Part shown: positions 9,901 to 17,117 of the stretch, piece after piece
How the letters are laid out: each line of letters begins with the position of its first letter
How positions within the stretch are numbered: the stretch's first letter is position 1
NCBI RefSeq assembly: GCF_036227265.1
Contig: NZ_CP109446.1
Location: 2,245,501 to 2,309,500 of the forward strand
DNA length: 64,000 nt
Reading direction: 5' to 3'
Source of the DNA: Streptomyces sp. NBC_01476
GTDB lineage: Bacteria > Actinomycetota > Actinomycetes > Streptomycetales > Streptomycetaceae
Program-made: the position numbers and the translations under genes
Notes under the pieces: generated by a model
Databases searched by the model: none
What the model saw: the letters and a program-made list of their open reading frames with translations, nothing else
Told to the model about the DNA's origin: nothing

Positions 9901-11371
9901 TTGCGTTTATGGGCTTGCGATCGCGCGCATCGGGGGTAATAGCATCCTGGTTTCTTCGTCGCGCGACGGCGAGGTCATAGTGTGGGACCTGTCAACGCGA
10001 AATATCCTGCGGCGCTTCGCTCCCTTTTCTGATGACTGGATCCGAGCGATTGCAATCTCGGAAGGTCACAGAGAGGCTTTGCTCGCGAGCGAAGCAGGCC
10101 GTATTAGTATTTGGGATCTATCTGGTCTTGAGGAAAAGACTAGATCCTCGGTGTCGTCTGCCAATTCGATCCGGGCCTTGGATCCAGTCGTCGTCAACGG
10201 TGAGGCGATGGCCGTCTCCTGTGCATCCGATGGCGTTCTTACTATGTGGACTAGGCAGGCTACGCCGTTCCCCTTCCCGTTCGCATTCAGGGGATTCCAT
10301 CCTTACGCACTGTCGACGTCATCCATTGACGGAAAGCCGATTGCTCTGATTGGGGCTAAAGACGGCAGGGTCCTAAGCCTGAACTTGAGCTCTGATGAGG
10401 ACCTGGGAGATCCCTGGGTCAGGCAGGTGGATAAAGACGATGATGCATGGATGTTCGACGATGAAAGAGAGGGGGTGTTCTACACCGTCACCATCGGCTT
10501 TATTGATGGCAATCCTATTGTTTACACGGGTGATAATGCTGGCACAATCTCTCGGTGGATAATCGGTAAATCGTCCGAATCGGATGTAGTGGTTTACGGG
10601 CATAGTGAGCAGATTGTGCAAATCAAAGCTGTTGAACATCTGTCTGGCGACATTCTGATCAGTGGTAGCGCTAATGGATTCATAGCGATATGCGATCTAG
10701 CTACAGGGGCACCGATTACCGAACTAGGCCGTGCCGAAAGTCCTCTTGGCCGAGTTAGAGCTTTCGCAGTGAGCACACTGGGCGAGCAGGTTCGCATCGT
10801 TGCCGGCCATGATTCCCTTGCGGTCTGGGACGGTGCTGATCCTGCGGAACCTATCCATACTTTCAACCGATTCGACAATTCGGTTGCCGCTGTGGCGGTT
10901 GCTGAATTCGGGCAGACCATCATGTGCATAACTGGCCATCAAGGCGGCTCTATTAGGTTCTGGGATATAAACAGAGAGGAGGCCCTAGGAACGAAGGTTC
11001 GTGCCCATAAAGATCGAATCATCGATATTGTGAATGTTGGCGATCCCGAAAGCATGCATGTTGCTTCTATCTCCGAAGATGGTGCCGTGCGGGTGTGGGA
11101 CGCGCGCGCCATGAAGCCGACGGGAAGATTTCAACTAACAGGAGCTCGACCCACGTGCGTGGCCTCGTTTTTCACGAAGCGGGTAAGTGTGCTGGTCGTT
11201 GGGTACGAGGATGGAAAGCTCGATTTCCTTGACCCTGCTTCGGGCGTCGCCGTCACCGATCCAATCACCTTCCCTTTCGGCGTCAACGCTGTTGATATCA
11301 CCCACAGTGGCCTTATGGCAGTTTGCTTCTCTCGGCAGATCGCCTTTATAGAACTGGATGAAGAATGGTGA
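6959..11371 (+). CDS. caspase-like peptidase / NACHT-type STAND NTPase / WD40-repeat protein
   Basis: The protein has 1470 residues. Residues 1-220 form a caspase-like (peptidase C14) domain with the catalytic dyad visible as His92 in HYIGHG and Cys144 in LLDVCNAG. A STAND/NACHT-type NTPase follows, with P-loop GSPGAGKS (334-341) and Walker B VIVDALDE (427-434). A helical middle region runs to about 840. The last 630 residues contain roughly a dozen WD40-like blades, recognisable by endings such as DDREIRVWDL, DGEVIVWDL and DGAVRVWDA. In this architecture the propellers are expected to sense a ligand, NTP hydrolysis drives oligomerisation and the peptidase is the effector. Base composition is clearly lower in GC than the flanks and rare codons are common, which points to horizontal acquisition. 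It is coupled to the hydrolase gene by a 7-base overlap. Defence against phage is an inference. Confidence 0.88.
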   Translation: MHKFLAIGVGRFDGGDEGALDGEDTLAINEIAPLRFASIKATQVATALTALGLVPTNGSPILDPRHEDLRAVLREARIDRNCDGVVIHYIGHGIADSDLGTLHLPARDTDLALLGETSIDLGALINSVEANQVGPQVLLLLDVCNAGEATRFQALNLLRSSRRRAWVIGASTRDESAFKGRFSDAVVQTLKRLEDGWLDIHPSLEYVPVETIASEIDMSLTRICTDDHSALPQSLTVTPRTDLNEGSPPFFKNPNYGITPQARLLMRAEAEVREFAEQLDEGIDAFHFATRATGVPHQTRITGRCFFAGREEQLQDLSEWMDTGRGSSLRVVTGSPGAGKSALLGVLVCLSHPDLHEATPSVASKIPSHLQPSYNESVAAVHARSRDIHQILSSLARQLHIQEPNDGNLTPAHLIEAILNSSEIPIVIVDALDEAVHPVDVMSNLLMPLSIARNTRGEPACRVLVGTRPWSQFSVLLKAAARGGGLINLDNVAADTVKKDLEQYALELLRSQPRFRAPDQKPTALLIAKSIADVLSRKEVVGAFLISGLFVHQIGIGIDLSATEKISELVPRSLPQMLELHLAQLGGTNNRWMRPIMAALAHAKGEGIPAVVLQAASSAFVAQPHPADSSTLGPTDDEVAEVLTATSFYLRYSVDSDGRTLYRFFHQALADHLLSHPLDPNRRSQDKAADARGLLNSMKTLVENPRVRSVQAFSRDFWKSAPTYLLRHVIQHALDGGEVDRLLTDTEFLVHADPNTLLPLSGYARGVQARIAAAVYRTSAMRHITAGSGVRRRILALDASRYGARDLLRSLQLTEEINTGLAIRFLWTTGGQLRDTLDHEFDGHTAAVTDLTSASFRGNMAIVSASEDGSLRVYDARAGWTLAHKQTSHTDWILSLKAIDVDGASIVVSAGVDCTVVGWDFSSAEENNFTVGQHADWVRVLAVHEMDGRAIVVSGGDDREIRVWDLAACEMIGDPLQGHRDCVYGLAIARIGGNSILVSSSRDGEVIVWDLSTRNILRRFAPFSDDWIRAIAISEGHREALLASEAGRISIWDLSGLEEKTRSSVSSANSIRALDPVVVNGEAMAVSCASDGVLTMWTRQATPFPFPFAFRGFHPYALSTSSIDGKPIALIGAKDGRVLSLNLSSDEDLGDPWVRQVDKDDDAWMFDDEREGVFYTVTIGFIDGNPIVYTGDNAGTISRWIIGKSSESDVVVYGHSEQIVQIKAVEHLSGDILISGSANGFIAICDLATGAPITELGRAESPLGRVRAFAVSTLGEQVRIVAGHDSLAVWDGADPAEPIHTFNRFDNSVAAVAVAEFGQTIMCITGHQGGSIRFWDINREEALGTKVRAHKDRIIDIVNVGDPESMHVASISEDGAVRVWDARAMKPTGRFQLTGARPTCVASFFTKRVSVLVVGYEDGKLDFLDPASGVAVTDPITFPFGVNAVDITHSGLMAVCFSRQIAFIELDEEW

Positions 11372-12195
11372 AGATTCTCATTATCCACGGGATAGGAAAC
11401 TATCGACCCTCGATTACCCCCGAAGATGCTGCGAAGCTGTTGCAGGATTCGTGGTTAAAGGACTTGATTGGGGCGGGGTCGATGGCCGGTGAGAAAAAAG
11501 TTGGGATTTCAGTCGCATACTACGCGCATGTCTTGCGAGACAGCGAGGCTCAAGGACCCGTCTCGGATCAGCGTCTGAGCCTTGAAGAATCTCAACTATT
11601 TCTGTCGTGGGCTGCGGCGTATGGAATCCCTAGCGATCAGGCCCAAGGAATTCTTACCAAGCCGATCCGGCAAATCGCAAGTTGGGTGGCGAACCGGGGC
11701 GGTGCCAGCACCGAGGCCGTGACATCACTGATCTTGCGCTTCATCCGGGAAGTGAACTCATATTTCACTTCGGAAGTGAATCGGAGTCGGGTGCAGGCTC
11801 TAATTGAGAGCGAGATCCGGTCTCAGAAGCCGGACTTGATCCTGGCGCACTCTCTGGGATCGGTGATCGCTTACGAAACACTTTGGAGTTCTGGCTGCCC
11901 AGTCGAAAAATTGATTACGGTCGGCTCTCCGCTAGCTCTGAAGGGGGGCATCTTCGACCGAGTTATCCCTAACCCTGTGAACGGCCTCGGAAAAAGGCCA
12001 ATCGGAGTGAACGAATGGCTTAATGTTGCCGACTGTGGCGACATTGTGGCAGTTCCTCGGTTTCTTTCAGAGAGTTATGCGGGCATCCGGATAGATCACG
12101 AGACAAATATTGGGAAATTTGCGTTCCACGGTCTCAAGAACTACCTAAGGTCGCCCGAGGTCCGGAAATTGATTTTCCCAATCAGGGACGAATGA
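11365..12195 (+). CDS. alpha/beta-hydrolase (lipase/esterase-like) coupled to the caspase-NACHT gene
   Basis: The protein has 276 residues. The N-terminal IIHGIGN is the oxyanion-loop strand of alpha/beta hydrolases, and AHSLGS holds the nucleophile elbow with Ser163. Asp226 in DCGDIVAVP and His255 in FHGLKNY are good candidates for the rest of the triad. The layout resembles PGAP1/DUF676-like serine hydrolases. No signal peptide or membrane segment is seen, so it acts in the cytoplasm. The ATG start overlaps the stop of the caspase-NACHT gene by 7 bases and shares its lower GC, so the two genes form one transcriptional unit. It may be a second effector (for example lipid cleavage) or a substrate of the caspase domain. 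Both roles are inference. Confidence 0.82.
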   Translation: MVKILIIHGIGNYRPSITPEDAAKLLQDSWLKDLIGAGSMAGEKKVGISVAYYAHVLRDSEAQGPVSDQRLSLEESQLFLSWAAAYGIPSDQAQGILTKPIRQIASWVANRGGASTEAVTSLILRFIREVNSYFTSEVNRSRVQALIESEIRSQKPDLILAHSLGSVIAYETLWSSGCPVEKLITVGSPLALKGGIFDRVIPNPVNGLGKRPIGVNEWLNVADCGDIVAVPRFLSESYAGIRIDHETNIGKFAFHGLKNYLRSPEVRKLIFPIRDE

Positions 12196-12248
12196 GTATC
12201 ATCGAACCAACTGTGCGATATTGGCGACTCCGAATCTGGTTCGGCCAC

Positions 12249-12755
12249 TTACAGGATTTCTCCGCGTTCGAACCCTGTGATGTAGTCACGCTGCTCGGCC
12301 TCTAGACGCAAGGCAGTCACGGCCGAAGGCTCTTCCGGAAGGGGCTCAGCCCGGAGGTACGTTCCAATACACTCCGTGGCATCGTCCACGGCTACCCAAA
12401 CAGGGTGGCCCTGCCGAGTACTGAGAGTATGCCAGTACCACATTATTTGAGTAGCTCCCGTCAGTCTGCCTCTCAGTTCTTCTGAAGCCAGTACGAGCGT
12501 GTACGTATCGATAGTGTGCACTAGTTGCAGGAGTGCCTCGGGGCCGCTGTGGCCCCTCTCTTCTTCCAGAGTGTGCTTGAGGTGATGAATAGAAATCAGG
12601 GCTTTCCTAATTTCCTTGCTGGCTTCCTCTTGTCGTGCGTTGAGACGGTCATATTCGATGTCCCGTCGCCGCTGCCTATCGGTCCAGACCGTAGTCCAGG
12701 CGCTTGCGGCTAGCCCGAGTACGACGCCAGCAAGGCCGATCAAGGCTTCTTTCAC
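12249..12755 (-). CDS. small membrane-anchored protein of unknown function
   Basis: The 168-residue protein has an N-terminal hydrophobic helix (about residues 4-22, GLAGVVLGLAASAWTTVW) followed by a charged, coiled-coil-like segment rich in Arg and Glu, then a helical acidic domain. No catalytic motif is visible and I do not recognise the family. It is convergent with the hydrolase gene, with 53 bases between the stops, and shares the intermediate GC of the island rather than that of the flanks. It may be an independent cargo gene of the same acquired segment. Confidence 0.65.
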   Translation of the reverse strand: MKEALIGLAGVVLGLAASAWTTVWTDRQRRRDIEYDRLNARQEEASKEIRKALISIHHLKHTLEEERGHSGPEALLQLVHTIDTYTLVLASEELRGRLTGATQIMWYWHTLSTRQGHPVWVAVDDATECIGTYLRAEPLPEEPSAVTALRLEAEQRDYITGFERGEIL

Positions 12756-12858
12756 GTGCTTGCCCCCTAACTAAGGTGCGACTGTCGAGGGCACTTCTAC
12801 CACTCTGCTTGATGTCCCGTCTGCCGTCGGCCCGCACTCGTGTGGAGCTTGCGTGATT

Positions 12859-12908
12859 CAGGGCGTCAAGGTGGAGCACGCCACTGTACAAAGGACCTTG
12901 ACGCCCTG
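12859..12908. repeat. 14-bp perfect inverted repeat with 22-base loop
   Basis: CAGGGCGTCAAGGT at 12859-12872 is exactly complementary to ACCTTGACGCCCTG at 12895-12908. A perfect 14-base stem with a 22-base spacer outside any gene is unlikely to be chance. It is not followed by a T-run. Possible roles are a terminator, a mobile-element end or a recombination site at the island boundary. Confidence 0.75.
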
Positions 12909-13407
12909 GGCCACGACTGCTCGCCCTACCCGGGTTGATGGCAATCCGGGGTGGGAGTCTGGCATCCGCGCCGACAATGGACCCGCGGTCGCCGACCGGG
13001 CCTGGTCCATCTCGGAGCCCGAGCGCCCCCGCCGGAGGCACGTTGACCCACAGCTGTACGTCTCGCCTGATGCCGCCGACTTCCCCCTCGTGGGCGCGCG
13101 CGGCGCCGGCCGTGCCAAGCGGGGCGGAGACACGAGCGACGGCGCGGCCGGGAGCCGGACGCGCACCCGGCGGAGCAGCAGCGGCGCCGGGCCCTCGAGG
13201 AAGTGGAGACAGGCTTCGACACCGCTCGGCGTCGGGCTGAGTCAGGTGCGGGCCGCGCGGAGCTTGGGGGTGGGCTCCGAGGCGATGCGGGGCTCGGTCG
13301 GCGCTCGTCCGGAGGGCTTCCAGGATGAGGGGCTGGTTCTTCGTGCCGTGAGTAACGCGCGCGGTCTCTTGGAGCGGTGTGGCGGTTCCTCTGGCCTCTC
13401 GGCGCCT

Positions 13408-13457
13408 GGGACTTTTCAGGGACTTTCAGCGCTGTCCGAGGGACTTCCAAGGGACTT
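13408..13457. repeat. four helically phased GGGACTT direct repeats
   Basis: GGGACTT begins at 13408, 13419, 13440 and 13451, so the spacings are 11, 21 and 11 bases, or one, two and one helical turns. All copies therefore face the same side of the DNA. Such phased short repeats are typical of cooperative protein binding, for example arm sites of tyrosine recombinases or regulator iterons. They lie just downstream of the rnpB terminator. Confidence 0.7.
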
Positions 13458-13491
13458 TTCGCCGCCTAAGACGGCAAGCGGCTGAAAGATC

Positions 13492-13527
13492 AGAAAGGGC
13501 CTCCGACGCAGGTCAGAGGCCCTTTCT
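13492..13527 (-). terminator. rho-independent-type terminator of rnpB
   Basis: AGAAAGGGCCTC (13492-13503) pairs perfectly with GAGGCCCTTTCT (13516-13527) around a 12-base loop. It lies about 20 bases beyond the 3' end of RNase P RNA, in the correct orientation, and is symmetrical enough to act in both directions. Confidence 0.85.
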
Positions 13528-13547
13528 GAGGCAAAGCCGCAGGGAGC

Positions 13548-13960
13548 GGCAGACGAGTCGGGCTGTACGCCGGGTTCTGTGCCCCGGGACCTCGCGGTCG
13601 TCGGGGCGACGGCCATCCATCTAGGGCTGCCGTTGCCGACAGCCTCGTGCGGTCTACCCGCGGACTCGGGCGGGCAGCCCTCAAGCGTCCGCGCGGGGTC
13701 GTATTCCTACGGCCCCTCTTGACCTTGCTCCAGGTGGGGTTTACCGAGCTGCCCAGGTCACCCTGGGCACTGGTGGTCTCTTACACCACCGTTTCACCCT
13801 TACCGGCGGCCGAGGCCGCCGGCGGTCTGTTTTCTGTGGCACTGTCCCGCGGGTCACCCCGGGTGGGCGTTACCCACCACCATGCCCTGTGGAGCCCGGA
13901 CGTTCCTCGGCAGGACCCAGAAGGTCCCGACGCGGCCGTCCGCCCGGCTCGTCTGCCGTG
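13548..13960 (-). ncRNA. rnpB: RNase P RNA (type A)
   Basis: Read on the minus strand, the sequence shows hallmarks of bacterial RNase P RNA: GAGGAACGTCCGGGCTCC near the 5' part, ACAGAAAACAGACCGC in the core, GGTAAGGGTGAAACGG, and CCCGGCGTACAGCC near the 3' end. The two ends pair through GGCAGACGAG with its complement to form P1, which sets the limits to within a few bases. The RNA is the catalytic subunit that removes 5' leaders from pre-tRNA. Length of about 410 nt is normal for actinobacteria. Its position next to yaaA is the usual Streptomyces arrangement. Confidence 0.97.
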
Positions 13961-14170
13961 CCGCCCATCTTAGACGGCCGTCTCGGGCGGGCGCGAACAG
14001 CGGCCTCCCCGGAGACTCCTCGTCGCAGCCTACGGTCCGCCCCGGGGGCACCGACCCGCGGCCGGAGGCGCGTACGGCCTGGCCGCGGCGGGCCGTAGGC
14101 TGCGACGGGGCCGTCGAAGGTCCGCCGCGGGTCGGGGGCCGCCGCGGCAGTGAGCTGTGAGGGAGATGCC

Positions 14171-14953
14171 GTGCTCGTCCTGTTGCCGCCGTCCGAGGGC
14201 AAAGCTACCGCGGTACGGGGCCGCCCCGTCGCGCTGGACACCTTGTCGCTGCCCGGGCTGAACGACGCCCGGTCGGCCGTACTGGACGAGCTGGTGGAGT
14301 TGTGCCGCGCCGACGAGGAGAAGGCCGCGGCGGTGCTGGGGCTCAGTGCGGGCCTGCGGGGCGAGGTCGCCAAGAACGCCGGACTGCGGGAAGCGGCCAC
14401 ACTGCCCGCGGGCGAGCTGTACACGGGGGTGCTCTACGACGCCCTTGGGCTCTCCACCCTGGACGCGGCGGCCCGGCGGCGGGCACGGCAGTCGGTGCTG
14501 GTCTTCTCCGGGCTGTGGGGAGCGGTGCGGCTCACCGACCGCATTCCGGCGTACCGCTGCTCGATGGCGGTACGCATGCCGGGGCTCGGCGGGCTCGCCG
14601 CGTACTGGAAGCCGCACATGGAACGGGTGCTGCCGGAGGTGGCGGACGGCGGGCTCGTCCTCGACCTGCGCTCGTCGGCGTACGGCGCGGCCTGGAAGCC
14701 GCGCGGGGAGGTCGCCGGGCGTACGGCCACGGTCCGGGTGCTCCAGGTCACGGTGGTGGAGGGCGTGGAGCGGCGCGCCGTGGTGAGCCACTTCAACAAG
14801 GCGACGAAGGGGCGGCTGGTACGGGCGCTGCTCACCTCGGGAGCCCGGCCCCGGTCGACCGTCGCCCTGGCCGAAGTGCTCCGCGACCTCGGCTTCACCG
14901 TGGAAGAGGCCCCCGGCGGACGGCTCGACGTCCTGGTCCAGGACATCCACTAG
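14171..14953 (+). CDS. yaaA: peroxide stress protein YaaA (UPF0246/DUF328)
   Basis: The 260-residue protein begins LVLLPPSEGK, the diagnostic N-terminal motif of the family, and has the C-terminal HFNKATKGRLVRAL segment also typical of it. In Escherichia coli YaaA lowers intracellular free iron during peroxide stress and binds DNA. The GTG start follows a GAGGGAG ribosome-binding site; an upstream in-frame ATG at 14150 would add seven unrelated residues. It stands alone on the plus strand between rnpB and eda. Confidence 0.95.
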   Translation: MLVLLPPSEGKATAVRGRPVALDTLSLPGLNDARSAVLDELVELCRADEEKAAAVLGLSAGLRGEVAKNAGLREAATLPAGELYTGVLYDALGLSTLDAAARRRARQSVLVFSGLWGAVRLTDRIPAYRCSMAVRMPGLGGLAAYWKPHMERVLPEVADGGLVLDLRSSAYGAAWKPRGEVAGRTATVRVLQVTVVEGVERRAVVSHFNKATKGRLVRALLTSGARPRSTVALAEVLRDLGFTVEEAPGGRLDVLVQDIH

Positions 14954-15074
14954 CCCGCCGAGCGCCCGACGCGGCACCCGGTCGGCGGCCCCGGCACCCA
15001 CCCGCCTCCCCGCCCCCGTTGCACAGAGTGCAACGGGCGTTGCACCGCCTGGCCGCCCCCGTCAGGATGAGGCC

Positions 15075-15698
15075 ATGACCTCCGTGCTCGACCTCGCCCC
15101 CGTGATCCCCGTCGTCGTGCTGGAGAACGCGGGCGACGCCGTGCCGCTCGCGCGGGCGCTGGTGGCCGGGGGGCTGCCGGCGGTCGAGATCACGCTGCGG
15201 ACGCCGGCCGCGGTGGACGGGATACGGGCGATCGCCCGGGAGGTGCCCGACGCGGTGGTGGGCGCCGGGACCGTCCTCACCCCGGAGCAGGCGGACGCCG
15301 CACGTGCCGCGGGCGCGGGGTTTCTGATCAGCCCGGGGTGGACCGCTCGGCTGCTCGACGCGATGCGGGCCTCGGGCCTGCCGTTCCTGCCCGGGGTGTC
15401 CACCGCCTCCGAAGCGCTCGGGCTGCTCGAACTCGGCGTCACCGACATGAAGTTCTTCCCCGCCGAGGCGGCCGGCGGCGTCAACTACCTGCGTTCACTG
15501 GCCTCCCCGCTCCCCCGGGCCAGGTTCTGCCCGACCGGCGGCATCGACGCGGCGAGGGCACCGGAGTACCTGGCCCTGCCCAACGTGCCCTGCGTCGGCG
15601 GCACCTGGATGATCCCGCAAGCCGCCCTGCGTGAGCGCGCCTGGGAGAAGATCACCGAACTCGCCCGGGGCGCCGCCGCGTTGGGCGGCGCCGGCTAG
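15075..15698 (+). CDS. eda: KDPG / 4-hydroxy-2-oxoglutarate aldolase
   Basis: This 207-residue class I aldolase cleaves 2-keto-3-deoxy-6-phosphogluconate to pyruvate and glyceraldehyde 3-phosphate. The catalytic Glu lies in VEITLRTP (about residue 37), the Schiff-base Lys in MKFFPAE, and the phosphate-binding GGID near residue 155. A CAGGAT hexamer ends 6 bases before the ATG, so the message may be leaderless. A perfect 16-bp palindrome (15689-15704) is centred on the TAG stop, between this gene and the convergent phosphatase gene. No phosphogluconate dehydratase is nearby. Confidence 0.93.
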   Translation: MTSVLDLAPVIPVVVLENAGDAVPLARALVAGGLPAVEITLRTPAAVDGIRAIAREVPDAVVGAGTVLTPEQADAARAAGAGFLISPGWTARLLDAMRASGLPFLPGVSTASEALGLLELGVTDMKFFPAEAAGGVNYLRSLASPLPRARFCPTGGIDAARAPEYLALPNVPCVGGTWMIPQAALRERAWEKITELARGAAALGGAG

Positions 15699-15719
15699 CC
15701 GGCGGACGGCCCCAGACGC

Positions 15720-16358
15720 TCAACCCCGCAGATGCCCCGTGTCGTTCCACGACCGCAGCGACGCGTTGCCGTCATCGAAGTAGGCGATCTCGCCGAGCGC
15801 AGCCGGGTCCAGGTGCATCCGGAAGAGCGCCGACTCGGGCGCGTCCAGCGCGAGCCTGGCCAGCGTCTTGATCGGTGTCACATGGCTGACCAGCAGCACC
15901 GTACGACCGGCGTACCGCGCCAGCAGGTCGTCCCGGGCCCGGGCCACCCGCACGCTCACCTCCGCGAAGCTCTCCCCGCCGGGCGGGGCGACCGCGGGCG
16001 AGGCGAGCCACGCGGTCATCTCGGCCGGGAAACCGGACCACACCTCGGCGAAGGTGAGCCCGTCCCACGTACCGAAGTCCGTCTCCCGCAGGTCCTCGGC
16101 CACGGTGACCTCCAGTCCGAGCGCCGCGGCAGCCGCGGCAGCCGTCTGACGGCAGCGGGCCAGCGGCGAGCTGACCACCGCCGTCACGTCCCCGCGGGCG
16201 GCGATGGCCGAGGCCGCGCGTCCGGCCTGCCACCGCCCGCGCTCGGCGAGCGAAGGATCCTCGCCCCCGCTGCCGGAGAACCGTTTCTCGGCGGTGAGCG
16301 CCGTCTCCCCGTGCCGCAGCAGCAGGAAGGTCGTCGCGGTGAAGGACGCGTCCGGCAC
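15720..16358 (-). CDS. histidine phosphatase family protein (CobC/GpmB-like), no RNase H domain
   Basis: The 212-residue protein contains LLRHGETALT with the catalytic His, SSPLARCRQTA, the acid/base Glu in LRETDFGTWDG, and VSHVTPIK with the second His. This is a complete phosphatase domain. In Streptomyces the gene at this position usually encodes a two-domain RNase H/acid phosphatase. Here an in-frame TAG, the stop of the zinc-ribbon gene, lies only five codons before the GTG start, so no RNase H domain can be attached. It is the last gene of a three-gene minus-strand operon with DUF34 and zinc-ribbon genes. The weak ribosome-binding site suggests coupling. Confidence 0.9.
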   Translation of the reverse strand: MPDASFTATTFLLLRHGETALTAEKRFSGSGGEDPSLAERGRWQAGRAASAIAARGDVTAVVSSPLARCRQTAAAAAAALGLEVTVAEDLRETDFGTWDGLTFAEVWSGFPAEMTAWLASPAVAPPGGESFAEVSVRVARARDDLLARYAGRTVLLVSHVTPIKTLARLALDAPESALFRMHLDPAALGEIAYFDDGNASLRSWNDTGHLRG

Positions 16359-16373
16359 CGGTGAACCCGGCCC

Positions 16374-17117
16374 CTACAGACCGGAGTCCGCGGTACGCAC
16401 CAGGATGCGGCGGCAGTTCTCGCACCGCACCACCGTGTTCGCGGGCGCCGCCCTGACCTCGTTCAGCTCGGTGATGTTGAGTTCGAGCCGGCAGCCCTCA
16501 CAGCGCTTCTGGTAGAGGCGGGCCGCTCCGATGCCGGCCTGCTGGCCGCGCAGCTTGTCGTAGAGCTTGAGCAGGTCGTCGGGGATGCCGGCGGCCAGCG
16601 TCTCGCGCTCCTTCGCCACGGTGAAGCCCTCGGCGTCGATGCCGGCCAGCGCCTCGGACTTGCGCTGCTCGGCCTCGACGACCTTCGCTTCGAGGGACGC
16701 GACCCGGCCGCCGAGTTCGGCCGCCCGCTCCTGGGCGTTCTCCCGGCGCTCCATGACCTCCAGTACGACGTCTTCGAGGTCGGACTGGCGCTTGGCGAGC
16801 GAGGCCAGTTCGCGCTGGAGGTTCTCCAGGTCCTTGGGCGAGGTGAGGATGCCGGAGTCCATCCGCTGCTGGTCGCGGACCGCGCGCTGCCGTACCAGGT
16901 CGACGTCCTGCTCGGCCTTGGTCTGCTCGCGGGCGGTGTCGCTGTCCTCGGTCCTCGCGGCGACCAGCAGGTCACGCAGCTGGCTGAGGTCGGCGGCGAG
17001 ACGCTCCAGCTCGGTGTGCTCGGGAAGGTTCTTGCGCTTGTGGTCCAGCTGCGCGATACGCGAGTCGAGGGCCTGGACTTCGAGAAGGCGGATCTGGTCG
17101 GCGGGCTCGGCGTTCAG
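16374..17117 (-). CDS. zinc-ribbon coiled-coil protein (C4-type, DUF164-like)
   Basis: The 247-residue protein consists of a long antiparallel coiled coil (about residues 10-190) rich in Gln, Glu, Arg and Leu heptads. A C-terminal zinc ribbon follows, with Cys pairs in CEGCRLEL and CENCRRIL. Homologues in actinobacteria are thought to handle nucleic acids or cofactors, but the function is unsettled. I place the start at a CTG because AGGAG lies seven bases upstream, the DUF34 stop overlaps it as CTGA, and known homologues begin with the same NAEPADQIRLL segment. Earlier in-frame Met codons would extend into unrelated sequence read from the DUF34 gene in another frame. Confidence 0.85.
   Translation of the reverse strand: MNAEPADQIRLLEVQALDSRIAQLDHKRKNLPEHTELERLAADLSQLRDLLVAARTEDSDTAREQTKAEQDVDLVRQRAVRDQQRMDSGILTSPKDLENLQRELASLAKRQSDLEDVVLEVMERRENAQERAAELGGRVASLEAKVVEAEQRKSEALAGIDAEGFTVAKERETLAAGIPDDLLKLYDKLRGQQAGIGAARLYQKRCEGCRLELNITELNEVRAAPANTVVRCENCRRILVRTADSGL

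Larger units (their letters stand above)
12756..13490. other. gene-poor junction between the low-GC island and rnpB
   Basis: Several overlapping open frames exist on both strands, but none has a consistent start, ribosome-binding site or recognisable product. The stretch holds a long inverted repeat (12859-12908) and a cluster of GGGACTT direct repeats (13408-13457), described separately. GC content rises from left to right here, so this is probably the right-hand boundary of the acquired segment. No integrase or transposase is recognisable. Confidence 0.5.

Noticed and set aside
12853..13485. Several overlapping 60-210 codon frames in the island junction
   Set aside because: Frames on both strands are equally open. 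None has a convincing ribosome-binding site, codon bias or recognisable product.
15689..15704. Perfect 16-bp palindrome as a regulatory site
   Set aside because: It is centred on the eda stop codon between convergent genes with no loop. It is most simply a chance GC palindrome or weak terminator, so it is only noted under eda.
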